A model generated the notes under the pieces. That model had not been told where the DNA came from, did not search any database, and worked only from the letters and a program-made list of their open reading frames with translations. This document shows positions 1-5,598 of a stretch of 5,598 bases of DNA, piece after piece (the first letter of the stretch is position 1; each line of letters starts with the position of its first letter). This stretch comes from Phycisphaerae bacterium. GTDB lineage: Bacteria; Planctomycetota; Phycisphaerae; Sedimentisphaerales; UBA12454. The position numbers were made by a program, and so were the translations under genes. The stretch spans positions 1 through 5,598 of the forward strand of contig JAQTQF010000128.1 in assembly GCA_028712345.1 (NCBI GenBank). Direction: 5' to 3'.

Positions 1-497
1 TTTTCTCCGGCTTTTGCCACTATGTGCATTACCAAAAGAGTTCCCTTTGCTATTTGGATTTTCTGCAGTTCTTCAAAGTCCTTGACCTCAGATGTATCTG
101 TGACTTTGAACAATGAGGGTGAAACCTCAAAATAAACAAACTTCTTTAAATCTTCGGCAGTTCTGGCTTTTGCTAATTTTTCGGCATATTTGTTAAAACC
201 GGCTTCCTGCAATTTTACGATAAGTTTCTCCAGATTCTCCATACTGTAAAACTTATCCTCAAGTATCTTAAAAGCTTTTTCATTGAGTTCTGCATTATAG
301 GTGTAGCTGATTTTATAGTTTCTTGCCCCGAGGAACATTGCCAGCACTACCACCAAAGCAGGCAGCACAGAAGCAGCCAAAATGCACCATTTTCGCTTCC
401 ACAAAACCAGAAAATAATCCATCAGATTGATTTCGTCCTCGTATTGATTGGCGTCTATCTGTACACCCTTCAATCCATCATTTCCCAAATCTGTCAT
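1..497 (-). CDS. Wzz-like polysaccharide chain-length determinant, N-terminal part (truncated by window edge)
   Basis: The reading frame is open from an ATG at 497 to the window edge, giving 165 codons with no stop. Residues 1-25 are acidic and hydrophilic. Residues 24-37 (NLMDYFLVLWKRKW) match the juxtamembrane start typical of Wzz/GumC-type proteins. One strong transmembrane segment follows at about 38-57 (ILAASVLPALVVVLAMFLGA). After it comes a charged, helical extracytoplasmic region with the Wzz-like order of a Tyr/Asn strand, then helices (LNEKAFKILEDKF, ENLEKLIVKLQEAGF). Such proteins sit in the inner membrane and set the chain length of exported O-antigen, capsule or exopolysaccharide. 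The start is fixed by a consensus Shine-Dalgarno 7 nt upstream. The missing C-terminus should carry a second membrane helix, and possibly a fused tyrosine kinase. Family assignment rests on topology and motif feel, so a more distant Wzz relative is possible. Confidence 0.5.
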   Translation of the reverse strand, partial: MTDLGNDGLKGVQIDANQYEDEINLMDYFLVLWKRKWCILAASVLPALVVVLAMFLGARNYKISYTYNAELNEKAFKILEDKFYSMENLEKLIVKLQEAGFNKYAEKLAKARTAEDLKKFVYFEVSPSLFKVTDTSEVKDFEELQKIQIAKGTLLVMHIVAKAGE

Positions 498-504
498 ATT
501 TTGG

Positions 505-510
505 CCTCCT
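505..510 (-). promoter_or_regulatory. Strong Shine-Dalgarno (AGGAGG) of the Wzz-like gene
   Basis: On the minus strand AGGAGG lies 7 nt before the ATG at 497-495. It is the only full-consensus ribosome binding site among the starts in this window. It decides the start codon of the Wzz-like gene and suggests efficient, independent translation initiation. Confidence 0.75.
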
Positions 511-870
511 GCCAGAATTTCGAAGCAACTTATAAGTTCTCAACACCACTATACAAAAATTACATCATCTGCATTGTATTACAATACTGTTTTTTGGAGC
601 GTCCATTTCAAAGCATAGAGACTACATTCTTTTTATCAGCAATCAAGCATTTTTTGACCCCCGATATAGAATTTCCGGGGATGGACATACACTTTGCGTA
701 CTGAAGAATACTTCTTGTCGACCGGACATTTGACGAATTTTATGGTTCTACGCTCGTCTTGGCAAGCAAAATCCAACCGGCCAAATCGCCTGGAAATCCC
801 CCTTAGAACGCTTTATTTGGTTTAGGATATAGGTAAGGAGGGCATATTAGGATGGATAATGGCTTCTGCG
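511..870. other. 360-bp intergenic region with short palindromes, no convincing gene
   Basis: This gap separates the unknown gene ending at 871 from the Wzz-like gene starting at 497. It is AT-rich and all frames are broken or implausible. It contains a perfect 12-bp palindrome AACTTATAAGTT at 527-538, and an inverted repeat ATTGTA-T-TACAAT at 573-585. There is also a 5-bp stem CCCCG/CGGGG at 659-663 and 676-680 with a 12-nt loop. None is followed by the T-run of an intrinsic terminator. The length and the palindromes suggest that the promoter and operator of the Wzz-like gene lie here, but no good -35/-10 pair stands out (a lone TATAGT is at 551-556 region on the minus strand). Confidence 0.5.
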
Positions 871-1347
871 TTATCTTACGGCAGAGAGAGCCATTATTTC
901 CTTTGCTACGATTTCAGCCACAATCATTTGCTGCGGTGAAGGCGGGGCGGCAGGAATTGACTGTATCCTGGCCGGTCGAAAAGGAATTTTCTCTTTGTTG
1001 CTCGGCTGTGAATCGCTTTCCTTCTCTGGTGATCTTCTTTTTAGTCCGGCCACTTTTCTCTGCTGAGCTAAAATCTGCATACCCAAATCAAGGGAAGGAA
1101 TTTCCTCAGAGAGGTCTTGCCGATTAGCCTGACTGATTTTCTCAACCATATTGCTGACAAATTCTTTTTTTACCGAATCGGGGGCTGCTTCTTTATCAGG
1201 GGTGTTTTTCATTATATCCTCAAAGCTTGGCATAGACTGATGGGTCTCGAAAGGGCTTTGCTGTTGATGAATTGCACGCAACACATCCTGTCTGCATTCT
1301 TCAATGTCCTGTTCAACCCTGCTATCATAGCTTTTGTCATTCTGCAT
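871..1347 (-). CDS. Conserved-looking hydrophilic protein of unknown function
   Basis: This is a 158-residue protein I do not recognise. It has no signal peptide and no transmembrane segment, so it is probably cytoplasmic. It is rich in Glu, Lys, Gln and Ser. The N-terminal half is predicted helical and acidic (EQDIEECRQDVLRAI near residues 12-26). A patch around residues 86-105 (LDLGMQILAQQRKVAGLKRR) looks the most constrained. A basic, Ser/Pro-rich linker at about 106-138 follows. The C-terminus is a short amphipathic helix (MIVAEIVAKEIMAL). The start has a GAGG motif 5 nt upstream. The gene lies 81 nt downstream of the M16 peptidase pair on the same strand and may share its transcript. An overlapping plus-strand frame exists but looks like a shadow. 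Function cannot be stated. Confidence 0.7.
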   Translation of the reverse strand: MQNDKSYDSRVEQDIEECRQDVLRAIHQQQSPFETHQSMPSFEDIMKNTPDKEAAPDSVKKEFVSNMVEKISQANRQDLSEEIPSLDLGMQILAQQRKVAGLKRRSPEKESDSQPSNKEKIPFRPARIQSIPAAPPSPQQMIVAEIVAKEIMALSAVR

Positions 1348-1428
1348 AGATCCCTCTTTTCAAGGATGTATTCTATCAGGAAAATAGCATTTGGCAAGAA
1401 AAAAGAGGATACGACGACTTAAAAAGGG

Positions 1429-2649
1429 TTATTTTTTCGGGCCGAGTGAAAATTGCGTATATTGCGTCAGCGGAAAATCGGCCAATAGAGCGGTTAAATC
1501 ATCAATTGAGACATCTTTTATCTTTTGAATTTCATCCTCAATCGGTCGATATTTCCCGAGATAGACCCAATTAAAACCAAGCTCAATCAGTCTTCCCATC
1601 GGCACTTCGTTTTTAAGCGTAATTGACGAGAGCACTTTGTTTTTGGCGGTCTGGAGTTCCTTTACCGAGATTTTTTCTTTCTGCAATGATTGAAAAACAG
1701 ATTCGACAATCTGCATAACCTTCTCGCCGTTTTTGGCATCGGTATTTATATAGCTGTAAAATGCCCCGACGCCGTCCATTGCTTCGCACTGCATTACCGC
1801 GGTTTCGGCTATTGCCGTATCGATAAGCTCCCAGAAAAATCTCGAGCCTGAATCGTCGCCTATTATTTTTGCCAGCAGCATCGCGGCATAGCATTTTTCA
1901 TCCTGATACGAAACGGTCGGACTGGCCAGACAGATGTGCAGACGGTTGAGATTGTTCTTTTTCTCGGAATCTTTTTTTGCTGTGCCTGCGAAGTATTCGG
2001 TTTTTCTTGAAGTTTGTTTGGGCGGCCACTTGCCGCAGCCGGCCTCAATCAGGTCGCAAATTTCTTCAAAGTCGAAATTTCCCGCCACTGTCGCGGTGAT
2101 ATTGTCAGGGGCGTATCTGCGGTCGAAATACTCCCGCATTTGTTCGCTTTTCAGAGCTTTTATGCTTTCGACTGTTCCGAGAACGCTTTTTGCGCAAGGG
2201 TGTACTCCAAAGTGCAATGCTCTGCATTTGTCCATAACATCAAATTGCGGCAGGTCCTTGTACATTGCGATTTCTTCAAGAATGACATTTTTTTCCATAT
2301 TGAAATCATCGTCTCTCAGGCTTGGACGAAGGAGTTTGCACCAGAGTTTTGTAACTTCGGCAAACTGTTCGGGCAATGTTGCGGCATAATAAACGGTGTT
2401 TTCTTCGGAAGTAAAGGCATTATATACTGCACCAAGATTGTCAAAGTACAAGTTTACATCGAGAGCAGAAAGCCCGTCTGTGCCCTTAAAAAGCATATGT
2501 TCGAGAAAATGACTTACGCCGTTGATATTGTCGGTTTCGTCCCTTGCGCCGGTTTTTGTGAAAAATCCTATCGCTGCCGACTGTGCCTCTTTGTTGACTT
2601 CAGCGACGATGTTAAGGCCGTTGTTTAATTTTTTGTGTTCAAATTTCAT
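1429..2649 (-). CDS. M16 family zinc metallopeptidase, catalytic subunit
   Basis: This 406-residue protein has the size of a one-half (M16B) subunit, with an N-terminal peptidase domain at about 10-155 and an inactive C-terminal M16 domain at about 165-340. The inverted zinc motif HxxEH is intact as HFLEH at 47-51: H47 and H51 bind zinc and E50 is the catalytic base. The third zinc ligand is most likely E126 in VILEEIAMYKD. The family substrate-binding Arg/Tyr pair in the C-terminal domain is absent: the equivalent positions after SGSRFFWEL read I276 and T283. It has no signal peptide, so the mature protein is probably cytoplasmic or exported by another route. Its ATG overlaps the upstream gene's TGA as ATGA, implying translational coupling. 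It probably degrades or processes peptides only together with the upstream partner. Confidence 0.96.
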   Translation of the reverse strand: MKFEHKKLNNGLNIVAEVNKEAQSAAIGFFTKTGARDETDNINGVSHFLEHMLFKGTDGLSALDVNLYFDNLGAVYNAFTSEENTVYYAATLPEQFAEVTKLWCKLLRPSLRDDDFNMEKNVILEEIAMYKDLPQFDVMDKCRALHFGVHPCAKSVLGTVESIKALKSEQMREYFDRRYAPDNITATVAGNFDFEEICDLIEAGCGKWPPKQTSRKTEYFAGTAKKDSEKKNNLNRLHICLASPTVSYQDEKCYAAMLLAKIIGDDSGSRFFWELIDTAIAETAVMQCEAMDGVGAFYSYINTDAKNGEKVMQIVESVFQSLQKEKISVKELQTAKNKVLSSITLKNEVPMGRLIELGFNWVYLGKYRPIEDEIQKIKDVSIDDLTALLADFPLTQYTQFSLGPKK

Positions 2650-3881
2650 TGTTCAGTTTTAATCCCTGCCGAGCCTATGGTTACCGAGCAGAATTTTTCA
2701 AAAGGATTTTTATTTAGGAAATCGAGAACGGTTTTTACCGTTACCTTTTCTATCTGCTGTTTTATTTCCTCAAGACTTCTGACTCTGCCGAGCATATAGT
2801 AATCCGCCCCGGCTGCCCCGGCCCGTGCGGAAGTCGATTCGCTTTGCATAATAAGGCTGCTTTTTAACCCGATTTTTGCCCTGTGCAGCTCATCTTCGCT
2901 GATTTGGTCGCCAACTTTTTTAAATTCGCCCATTATCACATCAAAAGTTTGCTGTGCTTTGTCCGGTGTGGTGCCGGCGTAGCATTTTATTCCCGCCATT
3001 TCCTTAAGGCTGTTATAACTTGCGCCAATAGCGTAGCAGAGACCTCTCTTTTCCCGAACTTCGGTAAAAAGTCTGCCGCTCATTCCGCCGGAGAGAACCG
3101 CCACCGCGGCTCTTGCGTTGTAATAATCAGGGTCTTGTGCCGTAACGGTAGGAAACATAATACCGATGTGCACCTGCGCCCCATCGTGCGGGTGGTGATG
3201 ATAGGCAAGAATCTGTTTTTTTGCATTTATGTCAATCGCCTTTTTTGGTTGTGCAGAAGCGAAAAGTTTTTCAAGCAGTGAACAGAGCTCGGCGAAATCA
3301 TACTTTCCGGCAACGGCGAAAATAGTATCGGCAATATTGAAATCCTCGGAAATGAGCCGTCTGCATTTTTCGGCGCCAAGATTCTGCAAATCTTCGAGTT
3401 TTCCAACGGTACTTCTGCCCAGCGGGTCGGGATAAAAATGCTCAGCCAGCAGCAGCGAGGTTTTTTGTCTTGGGTCGTCTTCAAGCCCGGCCAGGCCGTG
3501 AAGAGCAAGTTGTTTGGAATACTCAAACTGCGACTCATCGAGGGTCGGTTTGAGAATAACATCGGCGTAAAGTTCGATTGCGCTTAAAAGATTATTTGCC
3601 TCGGTCGCGGCTGAAAGTTCAATGTGTTTCGATTTAATCGAGGCGTTTCGATGCAGCCCCAGGCCGTCGAGCAGGTCGGTAAGTTCTCTGCTTGTCCTGC
3701 CGCCGGCACCTCGAAATATCCAGTCTTCGATAACCGCAGGCGCTCCGCAACAGTCCTCAGGCATAACAGCGGCTCCTGCCGGCAGTAAAAAGCCGAATGC
3801 AGCCGATTGTACCTGCGCCATCGGAATACCGAGAACGACCATTCCGTTTGAAAGTTTATGTATATCGATTTTTTCCGTCAT
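2646..3881 (-). CDS. M16 family peptidase-like protein, non-catalytic subunit
   Basis: This 411-residue protein has the M16B two-domain layout (about 10-165 and 170-345) and aligns along its length with the downstream gene. At the zinc site GVSHFLEHMLFKG is replaced by GAPAVIEDWIFRG, so both His ligands are lost (A49, D53) while the Glu is kept (E52). The third-ligand position is also changed (H128-G129 where the partner has E125-E126). It cannot bind zinc in the usual way. The C-terminal domain keeps the classic SGRLFTEVREKRGLCY block, with R276 and Y283 forming the substrate-binding pair that the partner lacks. A His-rich stretch (YHHHPHDGAQVH, 227-238) marks the domain linker. It is preceded by a weak GGA ribosome site and follows murA after 153 bp. 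It likely acts as the substrate-holding half of a heterodimer. Confidence 0.95.
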   Translation of the reverse strand: MTEKIDIHKLSNGMVVLGIPMAQVQSAAFGFLLPAGAAVMPEDCCGAPAVIEDWIFRGAGGRTSRELTDLLDGLGLHRNASIKSKHIELSAATEANNLLSAIELYADVILKPTLDESQFEYSKQLALHGLAGLEDDPRQKTSLLLAEHFYPDPLGRSTVGKLEDLQNLGAEKCRRLISEDFNIADTIFAVAGKYDFAELCSLLEKLFASAQPKKAIDINAKKQILAYHHHPHDGAQVHIGIMFPTVTAQDPDYYNARAAVAVLSGGMSGRLFTEVREKRGLCYAIGASYNSLKEMAGIKCYAGTTPDKAQQTFDVIMGEFKKVGDQISEDELHRAKIGLKSSLIMQSESTSARAGAAGADYYMLGRVRSLEEIKQQIEKVTVKTVLDFLNKNPFEKFCSVTIGSAGIKTEQ

Positions 3882-3920
3882 AAAATAATCCGGTCGTCAG
3901 ACCGTTCCAAGCATACGCTT

Positions 3921-3990
3921 TGTCATTCTGAGGCGTTAGCCGAAGAATCTCGTTTGAATACCGGATTGCTTCGCTTTGCTCGCAATGACA
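3921..3990. repeat. Two-armed REP-like palindromic repeat between murA and the M16 pair
   Basis: The 70-bp element starts TGTCATTCTGAG and ends CTCGCAATGACA, giving a 12-bp terminal inverted repeat with 2 mismatches. Each arm is a diverged copy of one module of about 30 nt in opposite orientation: the left arm reads TGTCATT-CTGAG...GAAGAATC, and the right arm on the other strand reads TGTCATT-GCGAG...GAAGCAATC. The left arm has an internal hairpin GGC-GTTA-GCC. This style (GTCATTnnGAGc...GAAG.AATC) is recalled from dispersed intergenic repeats in many bacterial genomes. It fills much of the 153-bp gap after murA and could fold in RNA, but no T-run follows it, so it is not a standard terminator. 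Confidence 0.6.
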
Positions 3991-4034
3991 TCATTTCAGT
4001 GTCTTTCAATAAAACAATTTAATATTTAATTTTC

Positions 4035-5306
4035 TTAAACACTTTGCCGTTCGATTTTTGCCCCGACGGCGTTTAGTTTTTCTTCAATTTTTTCATAACC
4101 CCTGTCTATATGATAGACGCGGTTTACGATTGTCTCGCCATAAGCGGCAAGAGCGGCAACGACAAGAGCCGCTGAAGCCCGCAGGTCCGATGCCATTACC
4201 GGAGCGGCGATTAGTTTTTCAACGCCGCTGACTATCACATGGGGACCTTCTTTTCTAAGATTGGCCGCCATTCTGCTCATCTCGGCGACATGCATAAATC
4301 TGTCTGGGAAGATTTTTTCGGTTATTACGCTGTTTCCCTTTGCCAGACAAAGCACAGCCATAAACTGCGCCTGCAAGTCTGTCGGAAAACCCGGATAAGG
4401 CAGTGTAGTGATGTCTGTCGGCTTGATATTGCCTTCAGACCAGACAACGCAGTCGTCTTCGTTTTCTTCAACGCCGACATTCATACTTCTTAGTTTATCG
4501 ATAGCCGCCATAAGATGGTCGCCTCGGCAGTTTTTGATTTTGAGTTTTCCTTTCGTAATGGCCGCGGCAGCCATAAAAGTTCCCGCTTCGATTCTGTCCG
4601 GGATAACGGTATGCTCAATCGGTTTTAATTCTTTTACGCCGTGGATTGTCAACTGCGGCGAGCCGATGCCGGTAATTTTGGCGCCCATTTTGACAAGGCA
4701 GTTTGCAAGGTCGGTTATCTCCGGTTCACAGGCTGCGTATTCTATGATGGTTTTTCCCCTGGCTAATGTCGCGGCACAGAGAACATTTGCCGTGGCAAGT
4801 ACGCTCGAACCGAAAGCTCCGCCGAGAAATATATTAGCTCCCTTAAGTCCGCCGTTTACCGTTGCGGAAATATATCCGTTTTTGAGTTCTATCTTTGCAC
4901 CCAGTTCCTGCAGGCCCCGCAGATGAATATCGACGGGTCTGTATCCGATAGCGCATCCGCCGGGCATCGAGACTTCTACTTTTCTGCATCGTGCTAAAAG
5001 CGGGCCGAGTATGCAGATGCTCGCTCTCATTTTGCGGACGATTTCATAATCGCCGAATGGTTTATCGATATTTGTCGTATCAAGGATAATTGTATTGCCG
5101 GCTGTGTTGGTCTTGCAGCCCATATCTTCCATCAGTTTGCACATAACCGCGATATCGCTGAGTTGGGGAACTCCGTGCAGAGTATTTTTCCCCGCCGCCA
5201 TAATAGTCGCCGCCATAATAGGCAGAGCGGAGTTTTTCGAGCCGCTGACGGTAATTTCGCCCTCAAGCCTGACAGGGCCGGTAATTTTGAATATGTCCAT
5301 TGGCAT
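4035..5306 (-). CDS. murA: UDP-N-acetylglucosamine 1-carboxyvinyltransferase (MurA)
   Basis: MurA transfers enolpyruvate from phosphoenolpyruvate to UDP-GlcNAc in the cytoplasm, the first committed step of peptidoglycan synthesis. From the ATG at 5306 the protein has 423 residues, against 419 in E. coli. The active-site residues are all visible: K24 in SGSKNSALP, R94 in MRASICILGPL, C118 and R123 in PGGCAIGYRPVD, D310 in GFPTDLQAQF, R376 in DLRASAALV, and R402 in YHIDRGYEKIEEKL. The Cys at 118 is the residue that fosfomycin alkylates, so intrinsic target resistance by a Cys-to-Asp change is not present. The frame is open up to 5477, but homology begins only at residue 3 of the chosen start. 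A second ATG two codons on (5300) is also possible, and the best SD-like AGGA is 12 nt before 5306. It is probably transcribed from the promoter proposed at 5403-5432. Confidence 0.98.
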   Translation of the reverse strand: MPMDIFKITGPVRLEGEITVSGSKNSALPIMAATIMAAGKNTLHGVPQLSDIAVMCKLMEDMGCKTNTAGNTIILDTTNIDKPFGDYEIVRKMRASICILGPLLARCRKVEVSMPGGCAIGYRPVDIHLRGLQELGAKIELKNGYISATVNGGLKGANIFLGGAFGSSVLATANVLCAATLARGKTIIEYAACEPEITDLANCLVKMGAKITGIGSPQLTIHGVKELKPIEHTVIPDRIEAGTFMAAAAITKGKLKIKNCRGDHLMAAIDKLRSMNVGVEENEDDCVVWSEGNIKPTDITTLPYPGFPTDLQAQFMAVLCLAKGNSVITEKIFPDRFMHVAEMSRMAANLRKEGPHVIVSGVEKLIAAPVMASDLRASAALVVAALAAYGETIVNRVYHIDRGYEKIEEKLNAVGAKIERQSV

Positions 5307-5329
5307 AAGTAATATCAATCCTGCATAAA

Positions 5330-5370
5330 TCCGCCTATGGCGGACTGCCCGCGGGTAACAGGCACTGCCG
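5330..5370. repeat. GC-rich inverted-repeat cluster in the murA leader
   Basis: A GC-rich island sits in otherwise AT-rich intergenic DNA just before murA. It holds a perfect 6-bp stem with a 3-nt loop, TCCGCC-TAT-GGCGGA at 5330-5344, then a perfect 8-bp palindrome CCCGCGGG at 5348-5355. In the minus-strand RNA, GCCTG can also pair with CGGGC across this palindrome. The first stem ends 23 nt before the murA ATG. It may be a small dispersed repeat that has landed in the leader, or a structured 5' UTR. It does not resemble a riboswitch class I know. Confidence 0.45.
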
Positions 5371-5402
5371 TAATTAATTACAAACTTCCCGAGACGCAAG
5401 TA

Positions 5403-5432
5403 ATAATACCAATTGGTATAAATTCCTTGCAA
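5403..5432 (-). promoter_or_regulatory. Candidate sigma-70 promoter of murA
   Basis: On the minus strand a -35 box TTGCAA (5432-5427, 4 of 6 matches) is followed after 18 bp by a -10 box TATTAT (5408-5403, 5 of 6 matches). Transcription would begin near 5396 and give a leader of about 90 nt before the murA ATG at 5306. The match is by eye, and AT-rich DNA produces such pairs by chance. Confidence 0.4.
5406..5419. promoter_or_regulatory. Perfect 14-bp palindrome overlapping the candidate murA promoter
   Basis: ATACCAATTGGTAT is a perfect inverted repeat with a CAATTG core. It covers half of the proposed -10 box and most of the spacer, where a dimeric repressor would block RNA polymerase. A shorter perfect palindrome, GTAATTAATTAC, lies downstream at 5370-5381. 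The operator role is inferred from position and symmetry only. Confidence 0.3.
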
Positions 5433-5528
5433 ACAGACAGCTAATCTAATACAAAAAAGCAGTTTATGCAATAGCAATGGAGTTTTTTTGTTTTTAATGA
5501 CATTTTTATTTTTGGTTGCATCGGCAAA

Positions 5529-5598
5529 TTATGAATGGCTGCACAATTGTGCATCAATTTCTTTGAGTATCGCAGCTCTTGCCGGGCTGGCATTGTTA
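5529..5598 (-). CDS. C-terminal end of an unidentified protein upstream of murA (truncated by window edge)
   Basis: One minus-strand frame is open from the window edge to a TAA at 5531-5529. It encodes 22 residues, NNASPARAAILKEIDAQLCS followed by HS. The other two minus frames give short or odd peptides, and this one looks like a normal amphipathic helical C-terminus. It would end 222 bp before the murA start on the same strand. Twenty-two residues are too few to name a family. In some bacteria prfA and prmC precede murA, but this end does not show a recognisable PrmC terminus. Confidence 0.35.
   Translation of the reverse strand, partial: NNASPARAAILKEIDAQLCSHS

Noticed and set aside
659..680. 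CCCCG/CGGGG stem as an intrinsic terminator of the unknown gene
   Set aside because: The stem is only 5 bp with a 12-nt loop. It is followed by A's rather than a T-run on the minus strand.
608..688. Minus-strand small frame of 26 codons in the Wzz upstream region
   Set aside because: It has no Shine-Dalgarno sequence and no recognisable features. A frame this short is expected by chance.
444..704. Plus-strand open frame of 86 codons
   Set aside because: It overlaps the start and ribosome site of the Wzz-like gene on the other strand, has no good ribosome site of its own, and shows no family resemblance.
511..870. Cyclic-di-GMP or other riboswitch before the polysaccharide gene
   Set aside because: The role of the downstream gene made this worth checking, but I could not find the conserved GEMM-type motifs or two-helix layout in the minus-strand sequence.
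2014..2628. Plus-strand open frame of 204 codons
   Set aside because: It lies wholly inside the catalytic M16 gene on the other strand, and its translation is Cys/Phe-rich with no recognisable domain. It is a shadow frame.
2646..3881. Frameshift or sequence error as the cause of the missing HxxEH motif
   Set aside because: The frame is intact, the residues on both sides align without gaps to the active paralog, and the matching loss of Arg/Tyr in the partner argues for real divergence.
4408..4926. Plus-strand open frame of 172 codons
   Set aside because: It is antisense to murA, whose active-site motifs fix the real frame. The product is low-complexity Ser/Pro/Ala sequence.
5307..5477. N-terminal extension of the murA frame to an ATG at 5477
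   Set aside because: The extra 57 residues have no MurA homology, cross the proposed promoter and the GC-rich inverted repeats, and read like translated non-coding DNA. MurA normally starts just before the conserved GPVRLEGEITVSG block.

Overview
The window reads almost entirely from the minus strand and looks like part of a bacterial chromosome encoding cell-envelope functions. Nothing indicates phage, plasmid or transposase content. In transcription order (high to low coordinates) it holds: the last 22 codons of an unidentified gene (5598-5529); murA, the first committed enzyme of peptidoglycan synthesis (5306-4035); a 70-bp palindromic repeat in the gap after murA; two overlapping M16-family metallopeptidase genes (3881-2646 and 2649-1429); a hydrophilic protein of unknown function (1347-871); a 360-bp gap; and the first 165 codons of a Wzz-type polysaccharide chain-length determinant (497-1, cut by the window edge).

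The organism is a bacterium that makes peptidoglycan. The Wzz-like inner-membrane protein suggests a diderm that exports polysaccharide. The moderate-to-low GC, AT-rich intergenic gaps, REP-like palindromes and general protein style would fit a member of the Planctomycetota (Phycisphaerae-like). That placement is impression only: no marker gene here fixes the phylum.

The clearest biology is the M16 pair. The downstream protein keeps the zinc site (HFLEH, residues 47-51) but has lost the conserved Arg/Tyr substrate-binding pair. The upstream protein has lost the zinc site (AVIED at the same place) but keeps the Arg/Tyr pair (R276, Y283). The genes share a 4-nt ATGA overlap, so they are probably made together and work as one heterodimer, as in mitochondrial processing peptidase and known bacterial M16B heterodimers.

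The murA upstream region is the richest in non-coding structure. It has a plausible sigma-70 promoter whose spacer and -10 box are overlapped by a perfect 14-bp palindrome, followed by a leader of about 90 nt with a GC-rich cluster of inverted repeats. I found no convincing undescribed system. The best candidates for a second look are the split M16 pair with its unknown neighbour, the two-armed repeat after murA, and the palindrome at the murA promoter.
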